From: Moheibacter sediminis
GTDB lineage: Bacteria > Bacteroidota > Bacteroidia > Flavobacteriales > Weeksellaceae
DNA length: 64,000 bases
Assembly: GCF_900176425.1 (NCBI RefSeq)
Contig: NZ_FWXS01000006.1
Span: 1 to 64,000 of the forward strand
Direction: 5' to 3'
Shown: piece by piece, positions 59,930-64,000 of the stretch
How positions within the stretch are numbered: position 1 is the first letter of the stretch
Layout of the letters: the number at the start of each line of letters is the position of its first letter
The notes under the pieces: model-generated
Seen by the model: only the letters and a program-made list of their open reading frames with translations
What the model was told of the DNA's origin: nothing
The model's database searches: none
Made by a program: the position numbers and the translations under genes

Positions 59930-61272
59930 ATATTTTTATCAAATAATTCTCTGATTTCTTTGTCTGAAGGACGTGGTGCATCTGCGCTTAAAATGTTTCC
60001 GTTTTTGTCAATCAGTAAAAATCTCGGAATCGCATCGATGCCGTAAGCTTTTACGAATTCAGATTTCCAATCACTGTCAGCAAATAACTGAACACCTTTC
60101 AATTGTTTGTCCGTTACCATTTTTTTCCATTTTTCAAAATCTTTTTGAACGTCAATTGAGATGCTGATTATTTCTACATTTTTACTTTTGTAATCTTCCT
60201 TTAACTGTTTCAAAGCAGGAATTTCCTGGATACACGGTCCGCACCAAGTAGCCCAAACATCGATGTAAACCAATTTTCCCTTGAAATCATCTAAAGAAAC
60301 GTTCTTTCCGCTGATATCTTGATAAGAAAATTTCGGTGAAGGTTTTCCAACCAAAAGACTTTTAATGGCATTGGTTTTTTGAAGCGAACGCATTTTAAGC
60401 TGTTCGTTTTCAGAATATTGCTGAATGATTTCATTTAAACTTTCAGAATCTGGATTCGTTGAAGAAATTCTATAAAACAATGCGCCGACCAAGTCTTCTT
60501 TGATTTCTTTTGATTTGATTTTTGAAACCATTTCTTCCAAAGCTTTTGGAGATTCTGCCTTTTCAATATCCAACATGTATTTATTGATAATCAAATCTTT
60601 ATAGTAAGGAATCAATTCATAATCTTCCTGACTGTCATAACTGATTCCATCCAATTCTTTTAAAAATCCTGCGGGCAATTCTGGAGCATTTCCTGTGAAA
60701 TATTTGTGAGCATCAGGATATTGAGCGATGAGAGAAAGGTATCCGTATTTCAAGTTTCTTTTTTCAATTTCTTTGAATTCTTTTTCGGCTTTGGATGAAT
60801 TCAAAGCAGTTTCCAATTCTTCAGAATGTGTTTTAAATTTCTTTTGAAAATCAATTGGATTGAGAGAAAATAATTCTGCGGAACTCGTTCCCATAGCTTC
60901 TTCTTTCAAGAATTTTTTAACCAAATAATTATTTTTATCAGCTCCAATTCCGCTGTAAACGATGGATTCGTCAAATTTTTGTGTGTCCAAAGTGATGTAC
61001 AAGCTATCGCCTGAAAAAAGAAATAATTCCGCTTGTTCTCTGCCGTCAGAAAAATAAAAATATCCTTTTTGGTCTAATTGAATCGTGTCATAAAATTCAC
61101 CTTTTTCATTCAAGGCAAATGATTTTTCTCTATCTGGAAAGTAAAGATAAACACTGTCTGACTGCGGATTTATAACTTTTCCGGCAAAAACAGTGTAATC
61201 TTTCGGCTCGTTTTTGTCACAAGAAATTATGAAAAGCGCGGACAAAACTGCTAAGAATATGGATTTTTTCAT
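59926..61272 (-). CDS. TlpA-family thioredoxin-like lipoprotein
   Basis: This 448-aa protein has a lipoprotein signal (FIISC), an N-terminal beta-rich DUF4369-like region (about 25-125), a helical middle, and a C-terminal thioredoxin domain with VWATWCGPCIQEIPAL (CGPC at about 344-347) and the cis-proline segment DAIPRFLLID. It is a periplasm-facing disulfide reductase or bacteroidal TlpA/ResA-like protein. The ATG at 61272 gives a clean signal peptide; an ATG three codons upstream touches the rnhA stop. It likely shares a transcript with rnhA. Confidence 0.87.
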   Translation of the reverse strand: MKKSIFLAVLSALFIISCDKNEPKDYTVFAGKVINPQSDSVYLYFPDREKSFALNEKGEFYDTIQLDQKGYFYFSDGREQAELFLFSGDSLYITLDTQKFDESIVYSGIGADKNNYLVKKFLKEEAMGTSSAELFSLNPIDFQKKFKTHSEELETALNSSKAEKEFKEIEKRNLKYGYLSLIAQYPDAHKYFTGNAPELPAGFLKELDGISYDSQEDYELIPYYKDLIINKYMLDIEKAESPKALEEMVSKIKSKEIKEDLVGALFYRISSTNPDSESLNEIIQQYSENEQLKMRSLQKTNAIKSLLVGKPSPKFSYQDISGKNVSLDDFKGKLVYIDVWATWCGPCIQEIPALKQLKEDYKSKNVEIISISIDVQKDFEKWKKMVTDKQLKGVQLFADSDWKSEFVKAYGIDAIPRFLLIDKNGNILSADAPRPSDKEIRELFDKNI

Positions 61273-61281
61273 TTCGGGCAT

Positions 61282-61770
61282 TTAGCCGGCAAAGTTAATG
61301 CTATCTGAGGATTTATCCGCCTCAAATCCAGTATCAATTTTTAAATCTTTTGAATTTGCAGCAGCAACTGCAATTACGTCGGCGCGTTCGTTGAATTCAT
61401 TTCCTGCGTGGCCTTTTACCCATTGGAAACTTACTTTATGTTTTCGATAAAATATTAGGAATCTACGCCACAAATCTTCATTCTTTTTCCCCTTAAATCC
61501 TTTTTTTTCCCAACCCAAAACCCATTTTTTTTCTACTGAATCGCAAACGTATTTTGAATCGGTATAAATCGTAATTTCAGTTTGCGGTTTTTTGAGCATT
61601 TCCAAAGCAACGATCACGGCCAATAATTCCATACGGTTATTGGTTGTCAAACGAAATCCTTGTGAAAACTCTTTCTTGACCTTTTTTTCCGTTTCCAATA
61701 AAATCGTTCCGTATCCGCCCGGCCCAGGGTTTCCGAGCGATGAACCGTCGGTGTATGCTATGATTGCCAA
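61282..61770 (-). CDS. rnhA: Ribonuclease HI
   Basis: This 162-aa RNase H fold protein has YTDGSSLGNPGPGGYG (first catalytic Asp), NNRMELLAVIVAL (catalytic Glu), IYTDSKYV (second Asp) and WVKGHAGNEFNERAD (His and last Asp). It degrades RNA in RNA-DNA hybrids in the cytoplasm. Length and residue order are those of the E. coli enzyme, including the basic handle region (VLGWEKKGFKGKK). Confidence 0.95.
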   Translation of the reverse strand: MAIIAYTDGSSLGNPGPGGYGTILLETEKKVKKEFSQGFRLTTNNRMELLAVIVALEMLKKPQTEITIYTDSKYVCDSVEKKWVLGWEKKGFKGKKNEDLWRRFLIFYRKHKVSFQWVKGHAGNEFNERADVIAVAAANSKDLKIDTGFEADKSSDSINFAG

Positions 61771-61808
61771 TTTATTTTTGTTTAAAGTTTAAGGTTAAAA
61801 GTTTCGAG

Positions 61809-62543
61809 TTATTCAGATTTTAGTTCAGATAAAATCTTTTGAAAGCAAACTTCTTTCAAACCGTCTTTATCCTTCAAACTTAATTCTTTTGTTTCGATTA
61901 TGTCCAATAATTTGACTTCAACTGTTCCGGGATACCCTTTGCGCCAACTGAAAGGAAACATTTCTTTCAAGCCTTTGATTGTATAAACCGCAATCGGCAA
62001 ATCAGTTATGGTCGCAATCGCAAAAGCACCGTCTTTGAATTCATCCAAAATTATATTTGTATCATCGGGAACGCCTCCTTCAGGAAAGATTACAATGCTG
62101 TTTCCTAAATTAATTTTTTCTTTTGCCAATTTAAAAACCCGGCGTTTACTCGTATTGTCAGACCGATTGACGAGGATGCAAATTTGCTTATAAATCCTGC
62201 CAAATATGGGAACTTTAGACAATTCTTCTTTGGCAACAAACACAATTGGGTGTTTGGGATGAATGATAGCCATGACCAAAATGTCGATTCCGGAAGTATG
62301 ATTGGATATAAACATATAAGATTGGTTTGGATTGAGTTCTTGATTTCTTTCAAGATTTAATCGAAATCCGGAACCATAAAAAATTAAAATTGCCCACAAT
62401 CGTATACCTTTGTAAGCCAATGGAAATGTTTTTTGGGAAAATGAAAGTGGATAAGTCCAGAAAATACCGATGGTAAGAATAAGAAAGACAGTCAGAAAAC
62501 AAAACCAGCATTTCCAAAGTATAATAAATATTTCGCTGAGCAT
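61809..62543 (-). CDS. plsC: 1-acyl-sn-glycerol-3-phosphate acyltransferase
   Basis: This protein of about 244 aa has N-terminal membrane helices and the acyltransferase blocks ISNHTSGIDILV (H-x4-D, catalytic), FGRIYKQICILVNRSD, IVIFPEGGVPDD (substrate-binding EG) and LPIAVYTIKG. It acylates lysophosphatidate to phosphatidate at the inner membrane. Starts at 62549 and 62543 are both ATG; the first leaves only two more residues. A terminator upstream separates it from the small lipoprotein gene. Confidence 0.9.
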   Translation of the reverse strand: MLSEIFIILWKCWFCFLTVFLILTIGIFWTYPLSFSQKTFPLAYKGIRLWAILIFYGSGFRLNLERNQELNPNQSYMFISNHTSGIDILVMAIIHPKHPIVFVAKEELSKVPIFGRIYKQICILVNRSDNTSKRRVFKLAKEKINLGNSIVIFPEGGVPDDTNIILDEFKDGAFAIATITDLPIAVYTIKGLKEMFPFSWRKGYPGTVEVKLLDIIETKELSLKDKDGLKEVCFQKILSELKSE

Positions 62544-62556
62544 TTTCATTTCGGAT

Positions 62557-62564
62557 CAAAAATA
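62557..62564 (-). promoter_or_regulatory. Possible -7 element of plsC
   Basis: The minus strand reads TATTTTTG, an exact TAnnTTTG match, lying between the upstream terminator and the plsC start. The leader would be very short (under 15 bases), so the call is tentative. Confidence 0.35.
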
Positions 62565-62590
62565 AGAATTCCCTCAAATTATAGGAAATA

Positions 62591-62620
62591 AAAAAGCCCC
62601 GAATTTCGGGGCTTGATTTT
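62591..62620 (-). terminator. Terminator after the small repeat lipoprotein gene
   Basis: AAGCCCCGA (62594-62602) and TCGGGGCTT (62606-62614) form a perfect 9-bp GC-rich stem with a 3-base loop. A T-run follows on the minus strand. Confidence 0.9.
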
Positions 62621-62636
62621 TATAAGCTTCGCTTAA

Positions 62637-62909
62637 TTATTTTGCAGGAGCTTCTTCAGTTGCAGCTGGAGTAGTTCCGTCAGCTGGAGCAGCTTCTACT
62701 GGAGCAACTTCAGTTCCGTCAGCTGGAGCAGCTTCTACTGGAGCAGTTTCTACTGGAGCAACTTCTTCAGTTGGAGCAACCTCAGCACCTTCAACACCTT
62801 CTTCTGTAGTTTCTACAGTTTCTTCAGCTTTTTGCTCACAAGAGATGTTAGCGAAAGACAAAGCAACAACTGCTAATAATGCGAATCCTTTTACAAATAC
62901 TTTTTTCAT
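62637..62909 (-). CDS. Small Ala/Pro/Glu-repeat lipoprotein
   Basis: This 90-aa protein has a lipoprotein signal ending NISC (Cys24). The mature part is almost wholly low-complexity, acidic and proline-rich: repeats of EVAPVEAAPADG and EEVAPVE. No folded domain is expected; it could be an extended tether in the periplasm or at the surface. It has its own promoter and terminator, so it is probably well expressed. The repeat is also present at DNA level. Confidence 0.8.
   Translation of the reverse strand: MKKVFVKGFALLAVVALSFANISCEQKAEETVETTEEGVEGAEVAPTEEVAPVETAPVEAAPADGTEVAPVEAAPADGTTPAATEEAPAK
62674..62745 (-). repeat. 39-bp-period tandem repeat in the small lipoprotein gene
   Basis: A 33-base stretch beginning GTTCCGTCAGCTGGAGCAGC at 62674-62706 is repeated exactly at 62713-62745, giving a 39-base (13-codon) period. 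A further degenerate copy precedes it. The exactness suggests recent duplication by slippage or recombination. Confidence 0.85.
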
Positions 62910-62941
62910 AACTAAAATTTTTTAATGGTTTTTATTTGTTC

Positions 62942-62949
62942 CAAAAGTA
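62942..62949 (-). promoter_or_regulatory. Promoter -7 element of the small lipoprotein gene
   Basis: The minus strand reads TACTTTTG, an exact TAnnTTTG match, 33 bases before the ATG at 62909. Confidence 0.6.
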
Positions 62950-63051
62950 CATTAGCTTTGCATCTGAGTTGTTGAAAATGGGTTGTAAGGGTCTTGTAAA
63001 TCATTTTACAATTTACAAAAAACTGAAAATCAATAAATTAAATCTAAATAT

Positions 63052-64000
63052 TTGACTAAATTTTCTGATATAGAATTGTTTGATTTGCTTAAAAAAGACA
63101 TCACTAAACACTTTTTTGAGTCAAATTCTGCTTCGTCTTATGACATTTCGGAGTGGAAAGGACAAGACATTGTAACTTTTCAGGAAGATTTGTTTGCAAG
63201 AACAAAATCAACGGTAAGCGAAAAATGGTTTTATACCTATTTCAAATCTGATTTTAAAAAGCTTCCACGGATAGATATGTTAAATATTTTGGCGCAATAT
63301 GCCGGGCATACTAATTGGGCGGCATTTTCCAGGTCACAAAATAACAATTACGTTCCCGAGACTCCTGTTTCAGTGGAATTAGACGTAATTCCTGTTACCA
63401 CTGAAGCGGATATTTCTCAGATTGAAGATAAAATAGAAGCTAAAATCATCAATCCTCCAAAAAAGAAAGGCAAATATGCAGTAACAGCTGCAATTAGTAT
63501 TTTGATTTTAGGAATTTTTGGTGCAATTATTTATTATTCATTCTTTTATCAAAGAACTTATGAGTTTTGTTTTATAGATTCTGACAGAAATACTTCTATA
63601 AAAGACCCGATTGAAATTACAATTCTCAGGAAAGGATTTACACCGTTGCAGTTGGTTACCAATAATGGCTGCATTCAATTTAGTTCGATGGAAGACACTT
63701 TGCAGATGTATGTAAGTTCTCCTTATCATAAATTAGATACGTTTAAAATTAATTTACATCAATACCAAAACAAAGAAAATATCCGCTTGGAACCTGATGA
63801 TTATAAGGTAATGTTGCGGCATTATTCAAAATCTTCCCAAAGCGTTAAGGAAAGAATCAAAATGCTCAATGAAATGATTGCGGATGATGCGTTGATCTAT
63901 CAAGTATATGATAATGAGTTCTTTGGCGTAGAAGTTTTGAGCAAAAAACAATACATCAATTTAGTATCGCTTCCCACAAGTTCATTGAAAAATTTCACTT
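63052..64000 (+). CDS. Single-pass membrane protein with conserved N-terminal domain (partial)
   Basis: An open frame runs from a TTG at 63052 past the right edge (316 residues visible). The N-terminal 100 residues form a soluble helical domain with SSYDISEWKGQDIVTFQEDL, SEKWFYTYFKSD and LPRIDMLNILAQYAGHTNW. I associate this domain with Flavobacteriia proteins of unknown role. A linker, one membrane helix (about 143-163) and a beta-rich extracytoplasmic part follow. No ATG is found before the conserved domain, so TTG is the likely start. Function unknown. It is read divergently from the small lipoprotein gene. Confidence 0.7.
   Translation, partial: MTKFSDIELFDLLKKDITKHFFESNSASSYDISEWKGQDIVTFQEDLFARTKSTVSEKWFYTYFKSDFKKLPRIDMLNILAQYAGHTNWAAFSRSQNNNYVPETPVSVELDVIPVTTEADISQIEDKIEAKIINPPKKKGKYAVTAAISILILGIFGAIIYYSFFYQRTYEFCFIDSDRNTSIKDPIEITILRKGFTPLQLVTNNGCIQFSSMEDTLQMYVSSPYHKLDTFKINLHQYQNKENIRLEPDDYKVMLRHYSKSSQSVKERIKMLNEMIADDALIYQVYDNEFFGVEVLSKKQYINLVSLPTSSLKNFT

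Noticed and set aside
1-64000. CRISPR arrays, rRNA genes, phage structural genes or integrases
   Set aside because: No regularly spaced repeats, rRNA-like stretches, or phage or integrase proteins were seen. The only stable RNA found is tRNA-Leu.

Overview
The window looks like the chromosome of a low-GC member of the Bacteroidota, class Flavobacteriia, most like the Chryseobacterium/Weeksellaceae group. The supporting signs are four surface proteins with type IX secretion (T9SS) C-terminal sorting domains, promoter -7 elements of the Bacteroidota type (TAnnTTTG), DUF6443-type RHS proteins, GEVED domains, TPR-fused AraC and histidine-kinase regulators, and DUF3078/DUF4260 proteins. The placement is inferred from gene content only; no 16S rRNA gene is present.

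Region 1 (1-18267, + strand) is a Wzx/Wzy surface-polysaccharide locus. It holds the end of ugd, a MurA paralogue, an acyltransferase, the Wzx flippase, a MurB paralogue, a GT2 glycosyltransferase, a second acyltransferase, the Wzy polymerase, three GT4 glycosyltransferases, then pglC, pglD, pglE and pglF homologues, the Wza export lipoprotein and the Wzc tyrosine kinase. The pgl set predicts synthesis of UDP-N,N'-diacetylbacillosamine and its transfer as first sugar onto undecaprenyl phosphate. The dedicated MurA/MurB pair, translationally coupled to the flippase and a glycosyltransferase, predicts a lactyl-ether (muramic-acid-like) sugar in the repeat unit.

Region 2 (18272-28877) is mostly housekeeping and signalling: folC, nhaA, a TPR histidine kinase, a small lipoprotein and a LuxR-type response regulator, anmK, glyA with a clear terminator, a small membrane protein and a TPR-AraC regulator.

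Region 3 (29090-53096) is an accessory and surface region. It has a 1204-aa mosaic GEVED/T9SS protein, a DUF4260 protein, a 1151-aa outer-membrane-barrel-like protein, an IS1-type transposase, a broken RHS-core fragment, and a five-gene minus-strand operon. In transcription order the operon is a T9SS repeat protein (46990-45371), an RHS-partner protein, an RHS/DUF6443 protein with a distinctive 269-aa glycine-rich tail, and two tandem paralogous membrane-anchored 154-aa proteins in the position of immunity genes. A membrane-bound AraC regulator and a 1445-aa T9SS adhesin-like protein follow. The RHS operon plus relic is the best candidate for an undescribed system: a probable polymorphic-toxin cassette locus linked to T9SS.

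Region 4 (53119-64000) is conserved core: tRNA-Leu(CAA), an MBL hydrolase, a conserved protein of unknown function, a DUF3078 protein, a nitroreductase, pabB-pabC, an SBF-type transporter, a TlpA-like lipoprotein, rnhA, plsC, a repeat-rich small lipoprotein, and an incomplete membrane protein running off the right edge.
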